A DNA stretch of 64,000 nucleotides from Rhodoferax potami (lineage in GTDB: Bacteria; Pseudomonadota; Gammaproteobacteria; Burkholderiales; Burkholderiaceae_C): positions 2,480,001-2,544,000 of the forward strand of contig NZ_JAVBIJ010000001.1 of assembly GCF_032193765.1 (NCBI RefSeq). The letters are read 5' to 3'. Positions 39,572 to 48,118 of the stretch are shown here, piece by piece. A program made the translations under genes and the position numbers. The notes beneath the pieces are model-generated. The model did not search any database, was not told where the DNA came from, and saw nothing but the letters and a program-made list of their open reading frames with translations. The stretch's first letter is position 1, and each line of letters opens with the position of its first letter.

Positions 39572-40399
39572 TTATGCAGCCATGGCCAAGTGCTGCATTG
39601 GGGTGAAACCGCCCAGGGCCATATTCGGGCGGTCGTGATTGTAGGACCACATCCATTGCGTGGCGAAGTCCTGAATTTCTTCAATACTGGACCAGTAATA
39701 CTGGGATAGCCATTCGTATCGAACAGTCCTGTTAAACCGTTCGACATAGGCATTCTGCTGTGGCTTGCCCGGCTGGATATATTCAAACCGGATGCCCCAT
39801 TCCTCGGCCCAGTTCTGGATGGTGCCACTGATGTTCTCGGGCCCGTTGTCACATCGAATCACTTGCGGCTTGCCACGCCAGGAAATGATCTGCTTCAATG
39901 CTCGGATCACCCGCTCCGACGGCAGCGAGAAGTCCACCTCAATGCCCAGCGCCTCACGGTTGAAGTCGTCGATGACATTGAACAAGCGCAGGTTACGGCC
40001 GTCCTCCAGCTTGTCGTGCATGAAGTCCATCGACCAGACCTGATTGATGGCCTCTGGCACAGCCAAAGGCTCGGGTTTCTCACGCACCAAGCGCTTCCTA
40101 GGCTTGATACGTAGGTTCAACTCCAGCTCACGATAGATGCGGTACACGCGTTTATGGTTCCACCCGAAACTCTTCACGTTGCGCAGGTACAGGTAACACA
40201 GTCCAAATCCCCAGTTGCGGTGGTTGTCCGTCAGGCGAATCAGCCAGTCCGCTATGAGGGCGTTCTCGGCGTCTTGCTTGGGCTCATAGCGGTAGCAGGA
40301 CTCGCTCAACATAAACGCTGCACAGGCCAGCCGTATGGGGATGCTGTGTGTCTGAACTGCGCGTTGGGCCATCTCGCGCCGGCGAGACGGCCTCACCAC
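39572..40399 (-). CDS. IS3 OrfB transposase
   Basis: 275 residues with the integrase core: [24 protein letters not shown] and [15 protein letters not shown] hold D, D and E. In IS3 elements OrfB is made mainly as an OrfAB frameshift fusion; here orfA is broken, so the active fusion should not form. Intact in itself. Confidence 0.88.
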   Translation of the reverse strand: MVRPSRRREMAQRAVQTHSIPIRLACAAFMLSESCYRYEPKQDAENALIADWLIRLTDNHRNWGFGLCYLYLRNVKSFGWNHKRVYRIYRELELNLRIKPRKRLVREKPEPLAVPEAINQVWSMDFMHDKLEDGRNLRLFNVIDDFNREALGIEVDFSLPSERVIRALKQIISWRGKPQVIRCDNGPENISGTIQNWAEEWGIRFEYIQPGKPQQNAYVERFNRTVRYEWLSQYYWSSIEEIQDFATQWMWSYNHDRPNMALGGFTPMQHLAMAA

Positions 40400-40659
40400 T
40401 TTTTTGCGAGGGCCTCGGCAACAATCTCCGACTTGAGCTTCTCTTCGAGGTACATCTTCCTGAGGCGGCGGTTCTCGTCTTCGAGCCCCTTCATACGGGT
40501 CATCATGGAGGTGTCCATGCCGCCAAATTAGGCGCGCTACTTATAAAAGGTGGCGGTGCTGATGCCTAGCTCACGACATATCTCCGGGACTGGCAGGCCC
40601 GCTTCAACACGCTTCAAGGCAGCCATGATCTGGCTGTCGGTAAATCTCGACTTCTTCAC
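40393..40659 (-). pseudogene. IS3 OrfA with two in-frame stops
   Basis: From a GTG at 40659 it encodes KKSRFTDSQIMAALKRVEAG and [14 protein letters not shown] (helix-turn-helix). TAG (40537-40539) then replaces the conserved Trp and TAA (40528-40530) follows three codons later. After these the frame resumes with [20 protein letters not shown] to the end, including the leucine-zipper part. Confidence 0.85.
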
Positions 40660-40721
40660 GTAGAACTTCCTTCTTAGAAAATTCTACTTCTGGGGCCTTT
40701 GGTTTATCGGGGGGATTACCC

Positions 40722-40858
40722 GGGCGCTGGCCGACAACCTGGCGGCGCTGCTCAATCAAGCGGTGCCCAGGGTCTCGGCCGGTATCGTTCAGCGCATTCA
40801 TGACTCGATGGACGATTGCCGTTCTGCAACCGTGAATCTAGCCAGTTATTGGCGATAA
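40722..40858 (+). other. Possible gene-end fragment next to the IS3
   Basis: A short open frame on the plus strand from the IS3 edge to a TAA at 40856-40858 (LADNLAALLNQAVPRVSAG, then IVQRIHDSMDDC). Its composition looks like real protein, so it may be the 3' remnant of a gene cut by the IS3. It overlaps the end of the convergent gene by about 20 bases. No family recognised. Confidence 0.25.
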
Positions 40859-41761
40859 CTCTTTCGCCCGACTCGTCATGAACTCTTTCTTCACCTTATC
40901 CTCCAAGGCTTTCTGCCGCATTTCCACAAGGGCTTTCAGAAGAGCGAATTTTCCTCTCTTCGCTGCCGTTTTCAGCTCCGTCACCTCAGGCTTTGCCAGG
41001 CCGTAGAGCGCAAACTGGTTGTTAATCCAATTACTCCCAGCCGAATCACCCTTCTTGACGGCACGGTGCAGGCTTGATAGACGCATAGAATCCAGCGCAT
41101 TGACCTTCTTCACTAAACTCTTGTAAGGATCTCCTAACTTCAACCAGTCATAACGCGTCCTCATTCTGCCAGACTCATTCTCCACCCAGGTCGGGTTAGA
41201 GTTCAGAAACTTTGCTGACCAGAAGGGGTTGGCGGCCAATCCACCCGTCTTCAGGTTATCGAGCTCCCGTTTAATGGCCGTGATGTTTTTGGCGCGTGCC
41301 GTTTCGTTAGGCCATTCAAGTGCAGCGCGATAAAAGTCAAGCCGATCCGTGATTTCAAGCGGCAAGACCAGCTTTTGATAAGTTAATTCGTGCTCTGCCG
41401 CGAGTTTTTCCAGCGAGAAAAATTCCGTTAACTGCGTGACGAAGCTTGCAGAGTCGAACCCCATCCTTGTTATGGGGTTTTCCCAAACAGCGGCGGTTTT
41501 TTTCAATTGTTCGCTTGCGATGGTCAGCCTATTTTGAAGACATGTTATCGCTGGGTCGCGCACGTCACTGTCACTGCTTTCGAGTGCCTCTTCCAGTTTC
41601 CCCGGCGTTCGATACAAGTCAAGCGTATCCGCAAGTTTCGACAAATCGGTCTCATCTACCTTGACTACTTCGCCAATCAACTTTTTCGTCCAATGGGTGA
41701 GTGCTTTAACATACTTGTCGCTAAAGTTCTGTTTCGCTGTCGCGCGCAATTGCTCGGCCAT
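40838..41761 (-). CDS. Unknown protein, candidate type III effector or partner (307 residues)
   Basis: A helical, Lys/Glu-rich cytoplasmic protein (starts MAEQLRATAKQNFSDKYVKAL) with no signal peptide, no membrane segment and no known domain seen. It begins 24 bases after the restored end (41786) of the 883-residue gene, in the same direction, so the two probably form one operon. No strong ribosome site is visible before 41761, which fits coupling to the gene upstream. Location beside the type III secretion operon suggests an effector or effector chaperone; this is inference only. It is more AT-rich than the sct genes. Confidence 0.55.
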   Translation of the reverse strand: MAEQLRATAKQNFSDKYVKALTHWTKKLIGEVVKVDETDLSKLADTLDLYRTPGKLEEALESSDSDVRDPAITCLQNRLTIASEQLKKTAAVWENPITRMGFDSASFVTQLTEFFSLEKLAAEHELTYQKLVLPLEITDRLDFYRAALEWPNETARAKNITAIKRELDNLKTGGLAANPFWSAKFLNSNPTWVENESGRMRTRYDWLKLGDPYKSLVKKVNALDSMRLSSLHRAVKKGDSAGSNWINNQFALYGLAKPEVTELKTAAKRGKFALLKALVEMRQKALEDKVKKEFMTSRAKELSPITG

Positions 41762-41841
41762 GTCGGCGGAAAACGAGTTGATGGGTTAGCCTTGGCCCAG
41801 ACACCGCTCCACCAACTCTCGGACGATCTTGCCTTTCTCGT

Positions 41842-44493
41842 TCAGGCGGTAGCCACCAAAGCCAAGCACGCCCCCCCTTCGCCGGCTCCAAAAGTGCGTT
41901 CGTGCAGTTGCCCGCTCGAGAGCTCCTTGGCCAGCGCCAGGGTATGCCCAACATCGGTCTGATCGGCAGTGCTGCATCTGGCTCGAAGTTCGCGGATCGC
42001 CGCGATCCGGGCAATGTCTTTTGGGATGCTGCCATCGGTCGGGTACTCATGCAGCGAAGCAATCACTTTTGTCAGTGTCTGGCCCTGAAGCTTCTCGGAG
42101 ACGAGCAGAAACTTATGAATCTTTCCCAGCATCGCATCCATTTGTTCGGCTTCTGACGGACCGGAAACACCGTCATTGACGCCGAGCATCTGCATGAATT
42201 CTTTTTGCTCGTCTTTATGCATATTATCGACGGTCGTCAACCAGAAATCTTTCATCTTCCTGCGAAGCGGTACTTTGTCGTTCTCCGAAGTTTCCTTGTA
42301 AACCGCCATGAAATTCCCGATCGTATTGACGTTTAAGTCAGTAGTGCTCACGTGGGCCCGTAAAGCTTTCTTGATGCCGTCGATGTCCTTGTAATCTGTA
42401 CCAATGCCAAAGGACTCGAGTACCTTTTTGTACTCAAGCGTCAATGCATCCGTCTTGGGTGACTCCAGACAATTCAGGATGCTGTCGACCTTCATTCCAT
42501 TGATCCAGGCGGCAACGGTCGCACTTGCCTTCTCCTGCGTCTTCGTTTCCTCGCGTTGTGATTGCAATAGTCTCCATGCATCGCCCGCATTAACTACTGA
42601 TTCCGTATTTAATGACGCCTTCATGAACTTCCTGAACGTGTCATCACCCCAGTGCGCCTCTATGCGCTTCAGCGTCAGCCTGGATTTGCAAATATCTCCC
42701 ATGTTTTCGCCCGGTGCTAGGTACTTGCTCCAGGCCAGCGTGTTCTCATTGGTTCTTTTGGCGATCTGTTCAAGATCAGTCTTTTGCAGAACCGGGTCGG
42801 CCAACCACTCCTGCACAGCGAGCAGCTTCCCCTGCGCGGTGCCGGGCCCTAAATAAACTTTGCGCAACGCATCCTCATTAGACATCGGGATGCCGCGGGG
42901 AGGTATCAGGTGATCGGCCAGTCGCTTGCCACCATCAGCGCCTGCCGTCTCGGCAATCAATCTAGGAATGCCCAGGGCCACCAACAGCTCAATAGTTTTT
43001 GACCTCGTTTCTTGGTCGGCGATTTTTTGAGCGAAGGCATTACTGATCTCCTGGATCGATTGACGGCTGCTATCCGTGGGAAGTTTGCTGATATTTTGCG
43101 GCCCCCCCTGGTTTTTGGCGTTGATGGATCTCCACACCTTGTCGTAACTCTTCTGTACATGCTGCGCGATGGTGGAACTAATATTGGCCCACAGCAGAAA
43201 TAGCCCCCCAGCCACCCCTCCGACTATGGCTGAAATGCCCAAGGTTGCGGCGCTAAACACAGCCGCGCCACCTGCCGCGAAAAGGCCAATTGCTGTCGCA
43301 CTTGCACCTATGCCGATGACCCCGTTCGTTGTCCTGAAGGTCCCATTGTATTTGAGCAGTTTGGCTTTCAAGAGCTCCAAGTCTCGCCTTTGCTGGCGAT
43401 GCCAGATCAAATTCAATAACAACTTTTGAATATTGGCGTCCCCGTAATCGGAGGAGGCGAACACCTCTTGTTCTAAACGCTGGGCCTCCAACAAGGCTTC
43501 CTCTAAATCGGACGCACTATTTGCCTCCAAAATCCCTTGAATAGAGCTCGAAAAGCCAGAGAGGATGCCCAACGACGGCCCCAAAAATGGAACAACACCG
43601 AGGAATTCTTTGGCGGAGCCACTCAGCTGTGTTTGCGGAACGTCTTTCAGGAATGTAGCCGCGATTGTGTTGCCTACATGGAGCGTACTGATACCTGACA
43701 TAATTACATCGCGCGAATACCCCAACTTGGCCGCAAGCTTGATTTCATCGGCAACATACTTTGCGAACGTTGAATACTTTTTGGACGCCAAATCCTGAAC
43801 TTGCGTTTCAGCTTCAATGATCAACGGCTGGTCCTCTTCGCTAGAAGCTCGCTTGAGCTCCGCAAGCGTCTGGATTGCCCACATAGCATTCAAGTAATTG
43901 AGGCAGTCATGCAGTTCTCTTTGGTTTTCAAGCGAGGCATTCTCGTAGCCCTTGTGGCAAAGATAGCCATCGAGAATACGAAATTGCGAAGAGCCGAACG
44001 AAATCCATGGTGTTTGGACTGAAGTTGAAGCCCCTAACAACGTGGTCGCACTCCATCCCAGGTAAAATTTATCCTCGGGAATCCCACAGTTCGTTGGGTC
44101 TGCCACAGGCGCTCCGAAGCAGCGCATCAAGATCTGCGCCACTTTAGCCTTGATAACGGGATCTGGCTGGGAAGGTACTGTGGCTTTATTCTTGGGTATC
44201 AATTCCGAGCCGTTGCTCAGAGTGGTTCTTCTTTCGTCTAAACGGATTACAGAGGGCTCTTCTTTGTTTTCTCTCAACTGGCGAGAGAGCTTCGCATTGA
44301 TACTCATGCTGTTCAGAAAAAACTGCTCCCGAAAGCCAGGATCGTTACTCAAGTCATTTTCAGGGACATCTGAAGGGACATCTTCGATTTCAACCATATC
44401 ACCCTTCGGCGCAGGTAAATGGGGGTTCCCTGCCTGCAGCTTTAAATTTTCGTATGCACATCTAGTATTATTAGACGTATTGGCTATCGGCAT
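41842..44493 (-). CDS. Large unknown protein, candidate type III effector, frame ends at a G7 tract
   Basis: 883 residues as read. The N-terminal 30 are rich in Asn, Ser and Thr (MPIANTSNNTRCAYENLKLQ), as in many type III secretion signals, with no Sec signal. The middle holds a Gly/Ala-rich hydrophobic hairpin at about 391-437 (SATAIGLFAAGGAAVFSA, then LGISAIVGGVAGGLFLLW), as in effectors or translocators that enter host membranes. The rest is helical with no named domain. After GAGEGG the frame passes a run of seven Gs (41871-41877) and stops nine codons later. With one more G it would run on (GFGGYRLNEKGKIVRELVE) to a stop at 41786, giving about 902 residues. Confidence 0.6.
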   Translation of the reverse strand: MPIANTSNNTRCAYENLKLQAGNPHLPAPKGDMVEIEDVPSDVPENDLSNDPGFREQFFLNSMSINAKLSRQLRENKEEPSVIRLDERRTTLSNGSELIPKNKATVPSQPDPVIKAKVAQILMRCFGAPVADPTNCGIPEDKFYLGWSATTLLGASTSVQTPWISFGSSQFRILDGYLCHKGYENASLENQRELHDCLNYLNAMWAIQTLAELKRASSEEDQPLIIEAETQVQDLASKKYSTFAKYVADEIKLAAKLGYSRDVIMSGISTLHVGNTIAATFLKDVPQTQLSGSAKEFLGVVPFLGPSLGILSGFSSSIQGILEANSASDLEEALLEAQRLEQEVFASSDYGDANIQKLLLNLIWHRQQRRDLELLKAKLLKYNGTFRTTNGVIGIGASATAIGLFAAGGAAVFSAATLGISAIVGGVAGGLFLLWANISSTIAQHVQKSYDKVWRSINAKNQGGPQNISKLPTDSSRQSIQEISNAFAQKIADQETRSKTIELLVALGIPRLIAETAGADGGKRLADHLIPPRGIPMSNEDALRKVYLGPGTAQGKLLAVQEWLADPVLQKTDLEQIAKRTNENTLAWSKYLAPGENMGDICKSRLTLKRIEAHWGDDTFRKFMKASLNTESVVNAGDAWRLLQSQREETKTQEKASATVAAWINGMKVDSILNCLESPKTDALTLEYKKVLESFGIGTDYKDIDGIKKALRAHVSTTDLNVNTIGNFMAVYKETSENDKVPLRRKMKDFWLTTVDNMHKDEQKEFMQMLGVNDGVSGPSEAEQMDAMLGKIHKFLLVSEKLQGQTLTKVIASLHEYPTDGSIPKDIARIAAIRELRARCSTADQTDVGHTLALAKELSSGQLHERTFGAGEGGACLALVATA

Positions 44494-44581
44494 GAATTGG
44501 CCTTTTTAACAAACTAGGAAATTTGAATCTCTCTAGTGAGTGGGATGGCTCGTCCACAAGTTCATTGGTAAACATGAGTGA

Positions 44582-44986
44582 TTACCCGAACAGAGATACC
44601 CCGGTCGACCCACGAGACAACGAAGGCATTGCTGAATGAGCCTGGCCTGAAAGCTTGATGTTGGTTTCGTCCGTGGGCCAGCTTCCACCCACGGGGCGCT
44701 TACATCGGCGGAACACGGCGGCCAGTACCGGCAGCACCTTGATCGCCCAGCGGTGAATCGCGACGTGATCCATGAAAACACCGCGCTCCTGCGTCATCTC
44801 CTCGATATGGCGAAGGCTCAGCGGGTAGGCCGCATACCAGCGCACACAGGTCAGCATCACCCCAAAAGGGTCATGCAACCGCTTGAGCACCTTGCGCAAG
44901 GTGCTGCTGATCAGGCCTTGGCGAAACAAGCATGGGCAAGATTGTTGTTTACGCTTACTGCGACAGAACCGCACTTTACGCGTCAT
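44582..44986 (-). pseudogene. IS6-family transposase remnant
   Basis: Encodes LTCVRWYAAYPLSLRHIEEM and then HRWAIKVLPVLAAVFRRCKRPVG, typical of the first 80 or so residues of IS6/IS26-type transposases. The first catalytic Asp motif is altered (PTDETNIKL for MDETYIKV) and homology ends right after it. No inverted repeats recognised. It lies between the secretion operon and the effector candidates; its apparent ATG overlaps the sctU stop by chance. Confidence 0.75.
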
Positions 44987-46032
44987 GGCTGAGGCCGTTC
45001 GGCTGGCGCAACGTCCTTCACAGCCTTCAGCACGTCGATCACCAATTCAAACAGGTGCGCTGGCACGAAGTCGTCCACATCCACCTGGGCCGTCAGCGCT
45101 CGGGCCAGCGGAATGTGCTGGATGATGGGCACGCCTTCGCGGCGGGCCTCGGCAACAATGGCCTGGGCATTCAGGTCCGCACCCTTGGCCAGCACCTGCG
45201 GCAGTGGGGTTTCGTCCTCCACGTACAACAGCGCCACGGCCAAGTGCGTGGGGTTGGTCACCACCACCGAAGGCTTGCGCTTTCCCCCGGGGCCGTTCAC
45301 GATCTCCTGGTGAAACGAGCGCCGCTCGCTCTTTATCTCAGGCGCGCCTTCGGACTCCTTGTGCTCGCGCTTGACTTCGTCCTTGGTCATCATTTGCTGG
45401 CGGGTGAACAACATGCGCTGAATGATCATATCGAAACCCGCGATGACGGTAAAGACAATGGCCGTTGACATCAGCAGCGACTTCATCAGCAGGCCAAAAC
45501 CCGCCATCACGGGGTGAATGCCGGCACCAGCCAGCAGCATAAGCGTGCCGAGGTTGTCATGCACCAGCTTCCATACAACCCCGGTAAGGAACAGCACCTT
45601 GACGATGGATTTCAACCCTTCGATGGCATTGCGCGCGGTGAAGATATTCTTTACGTTGGCGATCACATCCATCTTCTGGAAGCTGAACTTCATCTTCTCC
45701 GGCGCAAAGATGGGGCCCGCCGTCATGAACTCACCGAAGATGCCGACCACGATGACTACCAGCATCCATGGCAACAACACGGCGATGAGCTGGCTGGCAG
45801 CCAGCCGCAGGAAGGCGGGAAGCACTTCGCGAAACGGGCCATTCGCTTGCGCACCTGACCACTCGAGCATGAAGAGAATCGAATCGATCAGCTCTTTCGC
45901 GGAAAACAACAGGTAGCCTGCACAGGCCCAGATCATCAAGGCCTTGGCCGCATCTTTGGAATGGGCCACGTCGCCCTTCTCGCGCGCATCGGTCAGGCGC
46001 TTTTGGGTGGGCTGTTCGGTTTTTTCACTCAC
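44983..46032 (-). CDS. sctU: SctU, type III export gate autoprotease (YscU/FlhB family)
   Basis: 349 residues from a GTG at 46032 that overlaps the sctT stop (GTGA). Four membrane segments in the first 210 residues are followed by a cytosolic domain with the autocleavage motif NPTH at about 260-263 (VVVTNPTHLAVAL). Cleavage between N and P sets the switch from needle to translocator export in this family. Last gene of the operon. The N-terminus SEKTEQPTQKRLTDAREKG is characteristic. Confidence 0.95.
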   Translation of the reverse strand: MSEKTEQPTQKRLTDAREKGDVAHSKDAAKALMIWACAGYLLFSAKELIDSILFMLEWSGAQANGPFREVLPAFLRLAASQLIAVLLPWMLVVIVVGIFGEFMTAGPIFAPEKMKFSFQKMDVIANVKNIFTARNAIEGLKSIVKVLFLTGVVWKLVHDNLGTLMLLAGAGIHPVMAGFGLLMKSLLMSTAIVFTVIAGFDMIIQRMLFTRQQMMTKDEVKREHKESEGAPEIKSERRSFHQEIVNGPGGKRKPSVVVTNPTHLAVALLYVEDETPLPQVLAKGADLNAQAIVAEARREGVPIIQHIPLARALTAQVDVDDFVPAHLFELVIDVLKAVKDVAPAERPQP

Positions 46033-46814
46033 CGCGCCAGCCTGCCGAGATCGGGAAGAATCACCGCCATTGCGCGCGCATGGTCGCCGAGGTACCCCAT
46101 GAGCGTGGCGAGGTACAGCGTCAGCACGAACAACGCAATACAGGCTTTCACGGGCATCGCAAGAAAGAACACCGGCAACTGCGGCGCAAACATGCTGACA
46201 ATGGCCAGGCCAATTTCGGCCAGCAACATGGCGATCATCGCGGGCGCGGCCAGCGTCACTGACAGGCGCATCATTGCGTCGAACAGCTTCAGCCAGTGCT
46301 CCGGAAAGCCATCGCCCAGCGTGGGCCAAGTCGCCGAGAGCGGCCACACAGTGTAGCTCGCGTAATACGTCTCCAGCACCGCGTTGGCCCCGCCGTGCAA
46401 CAGGAACAGCACCAGATACAGCTGCAGCAGGATAACGCCCAGTGGCGACGTCTCGTTGCCCGTGATCGCATCGGTCGAGTTGCCTACGGTGGCGCCGTAT
46501 TGGTTCGAGATGATGAAGCCGATTGCCTCCGCCGCCCAGAACGGCAGTGCAATGGCCCAGCCTATGCAGAAGCCGATGAAGGCTTCCTTGAAGAACAGGC
46601 CGAGAAAGAGGGTGTCGACAGAAATGCTCTGGCTGTACTGCTCCATGAGCATGGGCAGCGCCGGAAAGGTGAACGCCATGGCAATTGCCACGCGCACCAG
46701 CGCGGAGCTGGCCTGTTTGGAGTAGTAGGGCAACAGGGACAGCAGCGCCACGAGGCGGGCCATGCCCAGCATCAGCCCGAGAACGGCCCCTTGTATCTCT
46801 TGCATGCCCGGCAT
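46029..46814 (-). CDS. sctT: SctT, type III export apparatus membrane protein (YscT/FliR family)
   Basis: 261 residues, with several hydrophobic segments and the family stretch PFWAAEAIGFIISNQYGATVGN. It forms the export gate with SctR and SctS in the inner membrane. It follows sctS after only 6 bases and overlaps sctU. Confidence 0.93.
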   Translation of the reverse strand: MPGMQEIQGAVLGLMLGMARLVALLSLLPYYSKQASSALVRVAIAMAFTFPALPMLMEQYSQSISVDTLFLGLFFKEAFIGFCIGWAIALPFWAAEAIGFIISNQYGATVGNSTDAITGNETSPLGVILLQLYLVLFLLHGGANAVLETYYASYTVWPLSATWPTLGDGFPEHWLKLFDAMMRLSVTLAAPAMIAMLLAEIGLAIVSMFAPQLPVFFLAMPVKACIALFVLTLYLATLMGYLGDHARAMAVILPDLGRLAR

Positions 46815-46820
46815 ACAGCC

Positions 46821-47093
46821 CTACCTTCCTATGACCGGGATAAGGTCGAACAACTGGCGCGTGTACTGCAGGAGTTCACTGCCGATCCAGTTCAGCGTGA
46901 GCGCCAGCGCCACGGCAGTGGCAATCAGCTTCACCGCATAGCCCAACGTCTGCTCCTGGATCTGTGTCAGGGCCTGAATCACTGCCATCAGGGTGCCGAC
47001 GATGGCGGCGGCGGCCACCATCGGCATCGACAACACCAGACTCAAGTAGAGCCCCTTGACGGCGAGGGCAACCAAGTCAGCAGCCTGGATCAT
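46821..47093 (-). CDS. sctS: SctS, type III export apparatus membrane protein (YscS/FliQ family)
   Basis: 90 residues with two membrane hairpin helices; SLVLSMPMVAAAAIVGTLMAV and IQALTQIQEQTLGYAVKL (in parts) are the family core. Several copies wrap the SctR-SctT pore. A 36-base gap separates it from sctR. Confidence 0.94.
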   Translation of the reverse strand: MIQAADLVALAVKGLYLSLVLSMPMVAAAAIVGTLMAVIQALTQIQEQTLGYAVKLIATAVALALTLNWIGSELLQYTRQLFDLIPVIGR

Positions 47094-47129
47094 GTGGCCT
47101 CCGCGGCCATTGCGGCGATGAAGGCGAGC

Positions 47130-47777
47130 CTAGGCATACGACAGCACCAGCCCGTGCAGCAGACGCGTCCAGCCGTCCACCATGACAAACAGGAAGAGCT
47201 TGAGCGGCAGCGAGATTGTAGAAGGCGACACCATCATCATGCCCAGCGCCAACAGCACGTTGGAGACGATCAGGTCGATCACCACGAACGGCAGGTACAG
47301 CAGAAAGCCTATCTCGAACGCCGAAGTGAGCTCCCCCACGACGAAGGCTGGCAGCAGGATCAGGAAATCGGTATCGCGCGCGCGCTCGGCCTGCCCGGGC
47401 GGCCACATCCTCTGCGTGGCCTGCAGGAAGAAGGCCCGCTGGTCGGGCTTGCTGAATTTGACCAGAAACTGGCGCATCGGCTCCGAACCGACGTCTGCCG
47501 CCCTGATCATGGCCCCGATGTTGGCCAGCGGCGCTTTCTCGCTGCGCAGCCGTTCGACAGAGTCCTGCACGACAGGCGCCATTACGTAGAGGGTGAGAAT
47601 CAGTGACAGCCCATACAGCGCCACGTTGGGTGGAACCTGCTGCACGCCCAGTGCATTGCGCACCAGCAGCATGACCGTGGAGATCTTCAGGAACGCTGTG
47701 CCTACCACCATCAGCAGCGGCACGACAGACAACATCGCCACTAGGACGACGAGCGATAGCGGATCAGATCCGTTCAT
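47130..47777 (-). CDS. sctR: SctR, type III export apparatus membrane protein (YscR/FliP family)
   Basis: 215 residues with four membrane segments. FLKISTVMLLVRNALGVQQ and PSTISLPLKLFLFVMVDGW are diagnostic for the family. Five SctR subunits build the export pore. The start overlaps the sctQ stop by 4 bases. Confidence 0.95.
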   Translation of the reverse strand: MNGSDPLSLVVLVAMLSVVPLLMVVGTAFLKISTVMLLVRNALGVQQVPPNVALYGLSLILTLYVMAPVVQDSVERLRSEKAPLANIGAMIRAADVGSEPMRQFLVKFSKPDQRAFFLQATQRMWPPGQAERARDTDFLILLPAFVVGELTSAFEIGFLLYLPFVVIDLIVSNVLLALGMMMVSPSTISLPLKLFLFVMVDGWTRLLHGLVLSYA

Positions 47778-48118
47778 ACGCGGGGCGGAACAATTCGCGT
47801 CACGGCAACCCCGATGCGTCCGTCGATCTCGACGATTTCCCCTTCGCCCACCCGCAGCCCGTTCACCCGCAGGTTCACGCTGCCCCGTGGCGAAAGCCCC
47901 AGGTCGAACACATAGCCGGCGCCGATGGCGGTGAGTTCCTGCAGCGTGAGGCTGTGCTCGCCCAGATCGAAAGTGAGGCGCACCGGCAAGTCACCCAATG
48001 CACCTACATTCCACGACCCGGCACCGGGGGCGCCACCTGTTGGTGGATTGACGTCCAGATCATGGTCATCGTGGGGTCCGCCCACACTGAATGTCTCTTC
48101 CGGTAGATTCTGTTCCAT
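47774..48118 (-). CDS. Possible internal product SctQ-C (114 residues)
   Basis: An ATG at 48118 (MEQNLPEETFSVGG) inside sctQ is preceded on the minus strand by AAAGGA at a spacing of 10 bases, a usable ribosome site. The product would contain the linker and the last SpoA domain only. In Yersinia and Salmonella such an internal product (YscQ-C type) is made and is part of the sorting platform; here it is inferred from position and ribosome site. Confidence 0.5.
   Translation of the reverse strand: MEQNLPEETFSVGGPHDDHDLDVNPPTGGAPGAGSWNVGALGDLPVRLTFDLGEHSLTLQELTAIGAGYVFDLGLSPRGSVNLRVNGLRVGEGEIVEIDGRIGVAVTRIVPPRV

Larger units (their letters stand above)
39530..40721 (-). mobile_element. IS3-family element with broken orfA
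   Basis: About 1.19 kb. The left end (CGGCAATCCCCCC to AAAAGTAG) and right end (reverse complement GGGTAATCCCCCC to AGAAGTAG) are imperfect inverted repeats of about 37 bases. orfA overlaps orfB at an A6G slippery run (near 40400), the usual -1 frameshift signal. No flanking duplication is visible. The right-end sequence recurs at 63771-63821. Confidence 0.88.
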
